DNA from: Oceanihabitans gracilariae
Lineage (GTDB): Bacteria > Bacteroidota > Bacteroidia > Flavobacteriales > Flavobacteriaceae
Length of the DNA stretch: 64,000 nt
Reading direction: 5' to 3'
Assembly (NCBI RefSeq): GCF_042684485.1
Contig: NZ_JBHULM010000007.1
Coordinates: forward strand, 372,001 to 436,000
Shown here: positions 17,870-25,318 of the stretch, one piece after another
Numbering within the stretch: position 1 is the stretch's first letter
Layout: every line of letters starts with the position of its first letter
The notes under the pieces: model-generated
The model's input: only the letters and a program-made list of their open reading frames with translations
Database searches by the model: none
What the model was told of the DNA's origin: nothing
Made by a program: the position numbers and the translations under genes

Positions 17870-19119
17870 ACGTACTCTTAAAATCTGCAACTATTATAGA
17901 CTCTAAAAGCGAGTTTCATAATACGGTTCAAGATATTTTAATAGAAAATGGTGTAATTAGCAAAATTGCTAAAGACATTAAAAATCCAAAAGACTACAAA
18001 GAAATAGCGCTTGAAAACTTACATCTATCACAAGGATGGTTTGATAGTAGTGTTTGCTTTGGCGAACCTGGTTTTGAAGACAGAGAAACCATTAACAATG
18101 GTTTACAAACTGCAGCATTATCTGGTTTTACAAGTGTTGCCATGAATGCCAATACGCATCCTGTTTTAGACACTAGTTCTGATATTGCTTTTGTAAAAAG
18201 CAAAGCACAAAATCATGCAGTAAACTTATTGCCTATTGGTGCATTAACCAATGCTAGTAAAGGCGAACATCTTGCAGAATTGTATGATATGAAAAATGCT
18301 GGAGCTTGTGCTTTTCAAGATTATAAAAAGCCAATTGCAAATGCTAATATGCTAAAAATTGCATTACAGTATGCTAGTAATTTTGATGGTTTGGTGTACT
18401 CTTACCCTCAAGATAATTCTATTAGTAGAAATGGTGTGGTAAATGAAAACATTACAAGTACTACTTTAGGTTTAAAAGGAAGTCCTAATCTTGCAGAAGC
18501 TTTGCAAGTAGCTAGAGATTTATTTTTATTAGAATATACCAATGGTAAATTACATATTCCTACCATTTCTACTGCAGAAGCTGTAAACTTGATAAGAGAA
18601 GCTAAAAAGAAAAAATTAAATGTTAGTTGTAGTGTTGCCATTCACAACTTATTCTTTACAGATACTGTTTTACAGAGTTTTGATACCAAATATAAAGTAC
18701 AACCTCCTTTACGAATTCAAAAAGATGTAGATGCTTTAATTGAAGGTGTAAAAGACGGAACCATAGATATGGTTACTAGTGACCATAACCCTTTAAATAT
18801 AGAACAAAAAAATATTGAATTTGATTATGCAGGTTACGGAACCATTGGTTTAGAAAGTGCATTTGGCGCTTTAAACACTTTGTTTACTACTAAAAAATCG
18901 GTAAGCCTTTTAACCAAAGGAAAAGAACGTTTTGGAATGGAAAACACAAGTATTGCTGAAGGAAACAAAATAAACGCTACTTTGTTTAACCCGAATACTA
19001 CATATACTTTTAATAAAACAGACATACACTCAAAATCTAACAATAGTATTTTTGTAGACACCAAATTAAAAGGACGTGTTTATGGTATTATTGCAAATAA
19101 TAAAATGATTCTTAATTAA
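17866..19119 (+). CDS. Dihydroorotase-like protein lacking the metal-binding HxH
   Basis: 417 residues, an amidohydrolase of the type I dihydroorotase family (N-terminal MNVLLKSATIIDSKSEFHNTVQDILIENGVI, LIEGVKDGTIDMVTSDHNPLN, YGTIGLESAFGAL). The canonical metal and substrate motif DxHxHLRxPG is replaced by FDSSVCFGEPG (59-69): the two histidines are S62 and C64 and the arginine is G66. The enzyme is therefore probably catalytically dead, like the PyrC-like partners of aspartate transcarbamoylase, or it has another role. The gene is in a compact operon with the BatA protein (4-base overlap) and a small membrane protein (1-base overlap), not with pyrimidine genes. Annotation as an active PyrC should be avoided. 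Confidence 0.8.
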   Translation: MNVLLKSATIIDSKSEFHNTVQDILIENGVISKIAKDIKNPKDYKEIALENLHLSQGWFDSSVCFGEPGFEDRETINNGLQTAALSGFTSVAMNANTHPVLDTSSDIAFVKSKAQNHAVNLLPIGALTNASKGEHLAELYDMKNAGACAFQDYKKPIANANMLKIALQYASNFDGLVYSYPQDNSISRNGVVNENITSTTLGLKGSPNLAEALQVARDLFLLEYTNGKLHIPTISTAEAVNLIREAKKKKLNVSCSVAIHNLFFTDTVLQSFDTKYKVQPPLRIQKDVDALIEGVKDGTIDMVTSDHNPLNIEQKNIEFDYAGYGTIGLESAFGALNTLFTTKKSVSLLTKGKERFGMENTSIAEGNKINATLFNPNTTYTFNKTDIHSKSNNSIFVDTKLKGRVYGIIANNKMILN

Positions 19120-19463
19120 TGACAGAACAAACCATACAAGAAGGTAAAAAATTAGCTATTATAGCATACATAACCATATTTGGTCCTGTTATAGCTTACT
19201 TTTTAAACAACGATAAAAAAAACGATTTTTCTTCTTTTCATATTAGACAAGGACTAGGATTATGGATTATGTTTTTATTACTAGGAAGAGTAATTTCTTC
19301 TTTTGATAGTTGGTTAATAAGCTCTAGTTTTTATTTATGTTTTGCAGTATTATTTATTTATGGCATTTCTTCTGCCATTTCTGGAAAAATACAGCATGTA
19401 CCATTAGTTGGTGCTTTTTTTCAAAAATTATTTGCAAATATTGGTAAACCTGAATCTAATTAA
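19119..19463 (+). CDS. Small DUF4870/Tic20-like membrane protein
   Basis: 114 residues with three or four hydrophobic segments. The N-terminal EGKKLAIIAYITIFGPVIAYFLNNDKKNDFSSFHIRQGLGLWIM matches the DUF4870/Tic20-like pattern, in which the FHxRQGLGL motif is typical. The ATG shares one base with the stop of the dihydroorotase-like gene, and the next gene begins three bases after its stop. Function unknown; inner membrane. Confidence 0.7.
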   Translation: MTEQTIQEGKKLAIIAYITIFGPVIAYFLNNDKKNDFSSFHIRQGLGLWIMFLLLGRVISSFDSWLISSSFYLCFAVLFIYGISSAISGKIQHVPLVGAFFQKLFANIGKPESN

Positions 19464-19465
19464 TA

Positions 19466-20122
19466 ATGACTGCACAAAACCTTTCCCTTTATCATATAAT
19501 TCGTGAATCTTCTTTAAAAGAAAATGCACCTTTATTAATATTATTTCATGGTTACGGAAGCGATGAAAATGATTTGTTTTCTTTTGCTGCCGAACTACCA
19601 GAAGAATTATTTATCATTTCTGTTAGAGCACCTCAAGCCATGCAACCTTATGGTAATGCTTGGTACACCATTAATTTTGATGCTACTGGAGCAAAATGGA
19701 GTGATGATGAAGAAGCTAAGCAATCTAGAGATTTAATAGCTAAATTTATAGATGAAGCAGTTGCTACTTATCCTGTTAACAAAAATAATGTAACCCTTTT
19801 AGGTTTTAGTCAAGGTACCATTTTAAGTTATGCAGTGGCACTTACCTATCCTGAAAAAGTAAATAATATTATTGCTTTAAGTGGTTATGTTAATCCTGCA
19901 ATTTTACCTGCAGATATAGAAACCAAAGACTATTCTAAGCTTAACTTTTACTGTTCTCATGGTAGCGTAGATCAAGTAATTCCTGTAGATTGGGCTAGAA
20001 AAGCACCTGTATTTTTAAAATCTTTAAATATAAAACATGAATACAGTGAGTTTCCTGTAGGTCATGGTGTTGCTCCACAAAACTTTTATGCTTTAAAAGA
20101 GTGGCTTATAAATAAAATATAA
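19466..20122 (+). CDS. Carboxylesterase/phospholipase family alpha/beta hydrolase
   Basis: 218 residues, typical for the short bacterial carboxylesterase/lysophospholipase family (YpfH-like). It has LILFHGYGSDENDLFSFA (oxyanion region), the nucleophile elbow GFSQG, and the acid and base in HGSVDQVIP and GHGV near the C-terminus, so the Ser-Asp-His triad is complete. A soluble cytoplasmic enzyme acting on short-chain or lysophospholipid esters is expected; the natural substrate is unknown. It is the last gene of the operon beginning at 15947 and is followed by a strong terminator. Confidence 0.85.
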   Translation: MTAQNLSLYHIIRESSLKENAPLLILFHGYGSDENDLFSFAAELPEELFIISVRAPQAMQPYGNAWYTINFDATGAKWSDDEEAKQSRDLIAKFIDEAVATYPVNKNNVTLLGFSQGTILSYAVALTYPEKVNNIIALSGYVNPAILPADIETKDYSKLNFYCSHGSVDQVIPVDWARKAPVFLKSLNIKHEYSEFPVGHGVAPQNFYALKEWLINKI

Positions 20123-20141
20123 ATACGTATAATTTATATAT

Positions 20142-20177
20142 AAAAAAAGACCACTAGTTATAGTGGTCTTTTTTTTT
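20142..20177. terminator. Bidirectional intrinsic terminator
   Basis: A 14-bp perfect stem (AAAAAAGACCACTA / TAGTGGTCTTTTTT) with a 4-base loop and T runs on both strands ends the esterase operon and the convergent gene at 20189. Confidence 0.92.
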
Positions 20178-20188
20178 GTTCGTATTAT

Positions 20189-20692
20189 TTAATTAGTAGG
20201 ATATAATAACGAATCTACCACTTCAAACATGAGCTCGCCATTTTCACCAATGGTATATTTCAAGATTAATTCTCCCCAATATTCGCCATCATTAAAATTA
20301 CAAATCAACCATTTGTGGTTTAGTACACGAATAGCATTAATAATCATTTTTCCTCCCGGAGACATTGCTGCATATGGCACTAACGGATTTCCTTCTTCTT
20401 GTGCGTTTAACTCATATAACGACTCTTCTATAAAAGCTATTAATTGGTCACTTTCATAACCACGCTTTTCAATATAATTTAAAGCTTCATCAGAATAGCT
20501 AAGGGTAAACTCAGACAAACCAAATGCCTTATCTTCTAAAACAGTAATAGAATCTTTATATTTTTCTATTTTCTTTACATAACCTTCAAGTTGTCTTTTA
20601 TCTGCTTCAAATACGTTTTTTGAATTTACATATTGAAACACAACAAGTAATGCTGTAAAAACAAACAAATACATAAAAATTTTACTCTTCAT
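20189..20692 (-). CDS. Membrane-anchored protein of unknown function
   Basis: 167 residues. An N-terminal hydrophobic segment (MKSKIFMYLFVFTALLVVFQYVNS) is a signal anchor, followed by a short coiled-coil-like stretch (FEADKRQLEGYVKKIEKYKDSITVLEDKA) and a globular domain with NHKWLICNFNDGEYWGELILKYTI near the C-terminus. I recognise it as a conserved Bacteroidota type but not as a family with a known role. It lies 18 bases downstream of the metallo-hydrolase gene on the same strand, so the two are likely one transcript. Confidence 0.6.
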   Translation of the reverse strand: MKSKIFMYLFVFTALLVVFQYVNSKNVFEADKRQLEGYVKKIEKYKDSITVLEDKAFGLSEFTLSYSDEALNYIEKRGYESDQLIAFIEESLYELNAQEEGNPLVPYAAMSPGGKMIINAIRVLNHKWLICNFNDGEYWGELILKYTIGENGELMFEVVDSLLYPTN

Positions 20693-20710
20693 AATAAATA
20701 GGTAATTAAA

Positions 20711-21472
20711 TTAAAGGTTAATGGTTAATCCATCATAAGCTAAATACACGTTTTCAGGAAGTTTTTTTTGTACTTCTTCATGAAAACCTAACCAATGACT
20801 TATATGTGTTAAATAGGCTTTTTTAGGTTTTACCTTATCAATAAACGCTAAGGCTTCTTCTAAATTAAAATGCGATAAATGTTCTTTTTCGCGTAAAGCA
20901 TTAACTACTAAAACATCTAAATTTTGTAGTTTTTCAACTTCTTTATCTGCAACCGTTTTCATATCTGTTAAATAGGCAAAATCTTGAAACCTAAATCCAA
21001 ATACTTGTAAGGTATTATGCATACCATTAATAGGAGTCACTTTTAAATCCTCTATAAAAAATGGTGCATTGGTAATTACATGTTCCTCCACACTAGGTGC
21101 TCCTGGATATTTGTTTTCGGTTTCAAAAATATAATCAAACCTTTTTCTTAGCGATTGTAGTACTCTTTCATGTGCATAAACAGGAATATCTCCTTGTTTA
21201 AAAAAAAATGGTCTAATATCATCTAGTCCTGCTGTATGGTCTGCATGTTCATGCGTAAATAAAATAGCATCTAATTGGGTGGCTCTTTGATTTAGCATTT
21301 GTTGCCTAAAATCTGGACCACAATCTATAACATAAACACGATCTTCATGCGTTATCATTACAGACACACGTAATCTTTTATCTTTTTTATCCTCGCTTAA
21401 ACAAACAGGATGCGTGCTTCCAATAACTGGAATACCTTGAGAAGTTCCTGTACCAAGAAAAGTTACTTTCAA
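20711..21472 (-). CDS. MBL-fold metallo-hydrolase, PhnP-like
   Basis: 253 residues. The metallo-beta-lactamase signature FTHEHADHTAGLDD provides the dinuclear metal ligands, preceded by MKVTFLGTGTSQGIPVIGS and VYVIDCGPDFRQQML, and followed by FAYLTDMKTV and a C-terminal THISHWLGF. This arrangement is that of PhnP-like phosphodiesterases (cyclic phosphate or nucleotide phosphodiester substrates). No phosphonate genes are nearby, so a general phosphodiesterase role is more likely. A -7 element lies 20 bases upstream on the same strand. Confidence 0.85.
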   Translation of the reverse strand: MKVTFLGTGTSQGIPVIGSTHPVCLSEDKKDKRLRVSVMITHEDRVYVIDCGPDFRQQMLNQRATQLDAILFTHEHADHTAGLDDIRPFFFKQGDIPVYAHERVLQSLRKRFDYIFETENKYPGAPSVEEHVITNAPFFIEDLKVTPINGMHNTLQVFGFRFQDFAYLTDMKTVADKEVEKLQNLDVLVVNALREKEHLSHFNLEEALAFIDKVKPKKAYLTHISHWLGFHEEVQKKLPENVYLAYDGLTINL

Positions 21473-21491
21473 TTGTAGTAGATTTTAACAA

Positions 21492-21499
21492 CAAAAATA
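21492..21499 (-). promoter_or_regulatory. -7 promoter element of the metallo-hydrolase gene
   Basis: TATTTTTG on the minus strand, 20 bases before the ATG at 21472. It is back-to-back with the plus-strand promoter at 21532. Confidence 0.5.
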
Positions 21500-21510
21500 A
21501 GTTTATTTTT

Positions 21511-21539
21511 TTGTTTGGTATACTAATTTAATATCTTTG
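21511..21539 (+). promoter_or_regulatory. Complete flavobacterial promoter
   Basis: A TTG (21511-21513) and TATCTTTG (21532-21539) are separated by 18 bases, an exact fit to the Bacteroidota consensus TTG-N17-23-TAnnTTTG. It drives the 484-residue gene at 21570. Confidence 0.7.
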
Positions 21540-21569
21540 TTTTAATAGCAAGTAAACCAAATAAATTAA

Positions 21570-23024
21570 ATGGAAATAACCATTAAGGGAGATAAAGAGT
21601 TTGATGATGTACCTTCATTAAAAACTAAGGCACTACGTATAAACTTAAACGAAAATATTTATGGAACTTTTTCCGAAATAGGCGCAGGACAAGAAACGGT
21701 ACGTCAATTTTTTAGAGCAGGTGGCGCTTCTGGTACAATAGCCAAAGCAATGTCTGCATATGATAAAGCATTTAGTGATGCTATTTATGGTATTGAAGAC
21801 GATAAACGTTATGTTACAGAAGCACGTTTACGTAAGATGCTAAATCATGAAGTTAGATTAATGGAAGAACGATTAACTCGTGATGACCATCCTAACAAGT
21901 TATTTTTCTCTTATGCAAATACTGTAGCAACCATAGATTTTGCTAAAAAATACAAAGGCCATGGTTGGGTTGGTATTAAATACCAAATAGATCCAGACCA
22001 AGAGTATAATGAAATTATTCTGCATGTACGTTTTAAAGAAAACGATGCTAGACTACAACAAGAAACCTTAGGTGTTTTAGGAACAAACCTTATTTATGGT
22101 GCTTTTTATAAATATAATGAGCCTAAAAAACTATTAAAATACCTTTACGATCATTTAGATAAAGACCAATTAGAAATTGATACTATCAATTTTTCTGGAC
22201 CTGTTTTTGAAGATGTAGATAATAGATTAATGAGTTTACAACTGGTAAAAAACGGAATGACAGATGCTGTCATGTTTGCTCCAGATGGTAATAATGTATT
22301 ACCTGCTAAAGTACTTTACAAAAAGAATATATTAGCTCTTCGTGGTAGTTTTAGACCTGTTACTAAGGTAAATATGGATATGTTCCATACTTCTTATGAC
22401 ATGTTTATTAAAGAAAATAAAGTAGATGAAGCCAAAACACAAGTGGTTTTTGAAATTACTTTATCTAACCTTCGTGCTGAAGGAGAAATTGACGAACAAG
22501 ACTTTATGGATAGAGCAAAATTACTTTGTTCTCTAGGTCAAACAGTACTAATTTCTAACTTTCAAGAGTATTATAAATTAGTAGAATACTTCTCACAATA
22601 CTCTAAAGCTAGAATGGGTCTTGCTATGGGAGTAAATAACCTTGTAGATATTTTTGACGAAAAATACTATCGCCATTTAAGTGGAGGTATTTTAGAAGCA
22701 TTTGGTAAATTATTCTTTAAAGATTTACGCGTGTATCTATATCCTATGGAAAATGAAAATGGTACTTTAACTACTAGTGAAGATTTAAAAGTACATCCTA
22801 GAATGAAAGAATTGTATAAATTCTTTAAATACAATGGTAAAGTAGTAGACATTACAGATTATGATCCTAAAATTCTTACTGTATTTTCTAGAACCGTTTT
22901 AAAAATGATTACCAACGGAGAAGCTGGTTGGGAAACTATGCTTCCTGAAGGTGTATCTAAAATTATAAAAGAGAAAAGTTTATTTAGTTGTGAAACCGAA
23001 GAGGTGTATAACGGAAACCAATAA
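21570..23024 (+). CDS. Conserved protein of unknown function (484 aa)
   Basis: A soluble protein without signal peptide or membrane segment. Notable stretches are ALRINLNENIYGTFSEIGAGQETVRQFFRAGGASGTIAKAM near the N-terminus, VTEARLRKMLNHEVRLMEERL, ETLGVLGTNLIYGAFYKYNEPKKLLKYLYDHL and a C-terminal DEKYYRHLSGGILEAFGKLFFKDLRVYLYPM. Near-identical proteins occur in many Flavobacteriaceae as I remember, sometimes labelled nicotinate-mononucleotide adenylyltransferase. I see no (H/T)xGH nucleotidyltransferase motif, so I do not accept that label. It has its own consensus promoter and terminator, so it is a single-gene transcript. Confidence 0.75.
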   Translation: MEITIKGDKEFDDVPSLKTKALRINLNENIYGTFSEIGAGQETVRQFFRAGGASGTIAKAMSAYDKAFSDAIYGIEDDKRYVTEARLRKMLNHEVRLMEERLTRDDHPNKLFFSYANTVATIDFAKKYKGHGWVGIKYQIDPDQEYNEIILHVRFKENDARLQQETLGVLGTNLIYGAFYKYNEPKKLLKYLYDHLDKDQLEIDTINFSGPVFEDVDNRLMSLQLVKNGMTDAVMFAPDGNNVLPAKVLYKKNILALRGSFRPVTKVNMDMFHTSYDMFIKENKVDEAKTQVVFEITLSNLRAEGEIDEQDFMDRAKLLCSLGQTVLISNFQEYYKLVEYFSQYSKARMGLAMGVNNLVDIFDEKYYRHLSGGILEAFGKLFFKDLRVYLYPMENENGTLTTSEDLKVHPRMKELYKFFKYNGKVVDITDYDPKILTVFSRTVLKMITNGEAGWETMLPEGVSKIIKEKSLFSCETEEVYNGNQ

Positions 23025-23044
23025 ACAAGCAATATATATTGTAA

Positions 23045-23081
23045 TAAAAAAAGCGACCTTTTTAAAAGATCGCTTTTTTTT
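23045..23081. terminator. Bidirectional intrinsic terminator
   Basis: The hairpin has outer arms AAAAAAGCGA / TCGCTTTTTT and an inner CTTTT/AAAAG stretch interrupted by one mismatch, with T runs on both strands. It lies between the convergent 484-residue gene and bcp. Confidence 0.8.
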
Positions 23082-23101
23082 ATGTTTTAAATCTTCTTGT
23101 T

Positions 23102-23557
23102 TTAAGATTCTAAAATCTGTGCTGCGTGATCCTTTGTTTTTACTTTATCAATTACTCGCGCTACTACTCCATTTTCATCTACTATAAAAGTTTTTCTATG
23201 AATACCATCGTAAACTTTTCCCATAAATTTCTTTTCTCCCCAAACACCAAAAGCATTTATTACTTCTTTTTCTTCATCTGCTAGCAAAGGAAAAGGAAAT
23301 TCATATTTGTTTTTAAAATTGGTTTGTCTTTTTTCAGAATCTGCACTTACACCAAGTAATTCATATCCTTGATCTTGCAAAACTTTATAGTTATCACGTA
23401 AGTTACAAGCTTCTGCTGTACATCCTGGAGTACTTGCTTTAGGATAAAAGAAAACAATAAGTTTCTTTCCTTTATAATCGCTTAAAGATATAGCTTCGCC
23501 ATCTTGATTATTTACTGTAAAATTTGGAACGGTATCTCCTACTTGTAATGTCTTCAT
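23102..23557 (-). CDS. bcp: Thioredoxin-dependent peroxiredoxin, BCP type
   Basis: 151 residues from the ATG at 23557 (MKTLQVGDTVPNFTV). The peroxidatic and resolving cysteines are in STPGCTAEAC (C46 and C51), preceded by FFYPKA; this is the atypical two-cysteine BCP/PrxQ class that reduces hydrogen peroxide and organic hydroperoxides with thioredoxin as electron donor in the cytoplasm. The frame extends upstream to 23635, but that extension runs across both promoters and into nth, so it is not used. Its promoter (23576-23583) nearly touches the divergent nth promoter. Confidence 0.95.
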   Translation of the reverse strand: MKTLQVGDTVPNFTVNNQDGEAISLSDYKGKKLIVFFYPKASTPGCTAEACNLRDNYKVLQDQGYELLGVSADSEKRQTNFKNKYEFPFPLLADEEKEVINAFGVWGEKKFMGKVYDGIHRKTFIVDENGVVARVIDKVKTKDHAAQILES

Positions 23558-23563
23558 ATTTCT

Positions 23564-23571
23564 TATTTTTG
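23564..23571 (+). promoter_or_regulatory. -7 promoter element of nth
   Basis: TATTTTTG fits TAnnTTTG, 17 bases before the nth start codon at 23589. Confidence 0.5.
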
Positions 23572-23575
23572 CTAT

Positions 23576-23583
23576 CAAAGATA
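23576..23583 (-). promoter_or_regulatory. -7 promoter element of bcp
   Basis: TATCTTTG on the minus strand, 18 bases before the bcp ATG at 23557. Only four bases separate it from the opposite nth element, so RNA polymerase can probably occupy only one of the two at a time. Confidence 0.6.
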
Positions 23584-23588
23584 CAATA

Positions 23589-24245
23589 ATGACTAAACAA
23601 GAAAAAGTAGATTTTGTTATAACAACGTTAAACAAGCTCTATCCAGAAATACCAATCCCTCTAGACCATAAAGATCCTTACACTTTATTAGTAGCTGTTT
23701 TGCTTTCCGCACAATGCACAGATGTACGTGTTAATAAAATTACTCCCTTACTTTTTGCTAAAGCAGATAATCCTTATGATATGGTAAAGCTTTCGGTAGA
23801 AGAAATCAAGGAAATTATAAAACCTTGTGGATTATCACCAATGAAAAGCAAAGGTATTTACGGCTTATCAAAGATTTTAATTGAAAAACACAATGGTATA
23901 GTACCAGAAAGTTTTGAAGCTTTAGAAGAACTTCCTGCTGTAGGTCATAAAACAGCAAGTGTAGTAATGAGCCAAGCTTTTGGTGTTCCTGCTTTTCCTG
24001 TAGATACGCACATACATAGATTAATGTATCGATGGAATTTAACCAACGGAAAAAACGTGAATCAAACCGAAAAAGATGCAAAACGATTATTCCCTAGAGA
24101 ATTATGGAATGATTTGCACTTACAAATTATTTGGTATGGTAGAGAGTACTCTCCTGCAAGAGGATGGGATTTAGAAAAAGATATTATTACCAAAACCATT
24201 GGTAGAAGTACTGTTTTAAAAGAATACTACGCTAATAATAAATAA
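23589..24245 (+). CDS. nth: Endonuclease III without iron-sulfur cluster
   Basis: 218 residues, a bifunctional DNA glycosylase/AP lyase of the base-excision pathway that removes oxidised pyrimidines. The helix-hairpin-helix ELPAVGHKTASVV carries the catalytic lysine (K121) and the catalytic aspartate is in FPVDTHIHRL (D139). In E. coli Nth the C-terminus holds four cysteines (C-x6-C-x2-C-x5-C) for a [4Fe-4S] cluster; here the equivalent region (IIWYGREYSPARGWDLEKD) and everything after it contain no cysteine. The cluster is thus absent, which I recall as usual for Flavobacteriaceae. Divergent from bcp with overlapping promoter regions. Confidence 0.93.
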   Translation: MTKQEKVDFVITTLNKLYPEIPIPLDHKDPYTLLVAVLLSAQCTDVRVNKITPLLFAKADNPYDMVKLSVEEIKEIIKPCGLSPMKSKGIYGLSKILIEKHNGIVPESFEALEELPAVGHKTASVVMSQAFGVPAFPVDTHIHRLMYRWNLTNGKNVNQTEKDAKRLFPRELWNDLHLQIIWYGREYSPARGWDLEKDIITKTIGRSTVLKEYYANNK

Positions 24246-24253
24246 CAATTCAT

Positions 24254-24290
24254 AAAAAAATCCTGAAAATTAATTTTCAGGATTTTTTTT
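24254..24290. terminator. Bidirectional intrinsic terminator
   Basis: A near-perfect palindrome built on ATCCTGAAAATT/AATTTTCAGGAT with flanking A and T runs lies between convergent nth and the small gene at 24293. Confidence 0.9.
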
Positions 24291-24292
24291 TA

Positions 24293-24439
24293 TTAGTTAA
24301 GTACTGTTTCAAATTTTAACTTGTTGTATTCTAAAACGCTTAAAGATTTAGAATAACTAAGAAGAAAATCTATTGTTTCATTCTTAGGACTCATGTTAAT
24401 TTGTTCACTTTTTAAATTTTTAGAGTAAAGTTTTGCCAT
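24293..24439 (-). CDS. 48-residue conserved-looking small protein behind the sigma factor
   Basis: A short open frame read on the minus strand from the ATG at 24439 to TAA at 24293. The product begins MAKLYSKNLKSEQINMSPKN and continues with ETIDFLLSYSKSLSVLEYNK and LKFETVLN. It has normal codon choice for its neighbours, lies 51 bases behind the ECF sigma factor gene on the same strand and stops just before a strong terminator, which argues for a real gene. I recall similar tiny proteins in the same place in other Flavobacteriaceae. It has a helix-like amphipathic pattern and no signal peptide; the function is unknown. Confidence 0.6.
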   Translation of the reverse strand: MAKLYSKNLKSEQINMSPKNETIDFLLSYSKSLSVLEYNKLKFETVLN

Positions 24440-24490
24440 CAAAATATGTTTTGGTTATACTTTACTAACGCAACTAATTTTATAATATTG

Positions 24491-25075
24491 TTAATTTGTC
24501 AAAATAATATTATGCTTATCAATAATTTTACGCATGTTTATTAATGCATAACGCATTCTTCCTAAAGCGGTATTTATGCTAACACCTGTTTTTTCAGAAA
24601 TTTCTTTAAAGCTCATATCATTATACATACGCATAACTAAAACTTCTTTTTGATCTTCTGGTAACTCATTCATTACACGTCTAACATCACGTTCTACCTG
24701 ATCTTTAATAATTGTTTTTTCTGCATCTAAAGCAGAATCACTTAGTACCGAAAAAATACTAAATTCACCACTATTACTAAATTTAGGCATTCTGTTACTT
24801 TTTCTAAAATGATCTATTACTAGGTTGTGAGAAATACGCATCACCCAAGGTAAAAACTTTCCTTCTTCATTATAAGAACCACGTTTTAAAGTACGTATTA
24901 CTTTAATAAAGGTATCCTGAAAAATGTCTTCAGCAATATCTTTATCATATACTTTAGAGTAAATAAAACTGTAAATTCGTTGTTTGTGCCTGGTAATTAA
25001 AATTTCTAGCGCCTGTTCATTTCCTTGAATGTAGTTGCTAACAAGAGAAGCGTCGGTTATTAGTTCTTTTTGCAT
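24491..25075 (-). CDS. ECF-type RNA polymerase sigma factor
   Basis: 194 residues. Sigma region 2 is seen in ITRHKQRIYSFIYSKVYDKDIAEDIFQDTFIKVIRTL followed by FLPWVMRISHNLVIDHFRKS, and region 4 in ELPEDQKEVLVMRMYNDMSFKEISEKTGVSINTALGRMRYALINMRK. This is a group 4 (ECF) sigma-70 factor of the general Bacteroidota type. No anti-sigma (FecR-like) gene or TonB receptor follows; only a 48-residue gene lies downstream. About 240 bases of AT-rich sequence separate it from divergent uvrA. Confidence 0.92.
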   Translation of the reverse strand: MQKELITDASLVSNYIQGNEQALEILITRHKQRIYSFIYSKVYDKDIAEDIFQDTFIKVIRTLKRGSYNEEGKFLPWVMRISHNLVIDHFRKSNRMPKFSNSGEFSIFSVLSDSALDAEKTIIKDQVERDVRRVMNELPEDQKEVLVMRMYNDMSFKEISEKTGVSINTALGRMRYALINMRKIIDKHNIILTN

Positions 25076-25286
25076 AATACTTACTTTTTTTGCACAGAAG
25101 AAAATCTTCTTATGCTTGGGGTTAAAAATTTAAAAAAGTAATGTTATGCTATATGCTGAAATTTAAGTTAAATTGTATTGAATGACTCAAATATAACAAC
25201 AATCATTCCTAAAAAGCAAAAAATTAAATGTTTTTTTTAACATTTATTTACACAATAATCTATTTTATAAGCTGAACTAGTTATAG

Positions 25287-25294
25287 TATCTTTG
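25287..25294 (+). promoter_or_regulatory. -7 promoter element of uvrA
   Basis: TATCTTTG is an exact match to TAnnTTTG, 24 bases before the uvrA ATG. No TTG was found at standard -33 spacing. Confidence 0.55.
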
Positions 25295-25318
25295 CAAGAT
25301 TATTCCTTTTAAAAGCTT

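Noticed and set aside
23558..23635. 26-codon N-terminal extension of bcp
   Set aside because: It would run through both divergent promoters and into the nth coding region; the standard BCP N-terminus starts at 23557.
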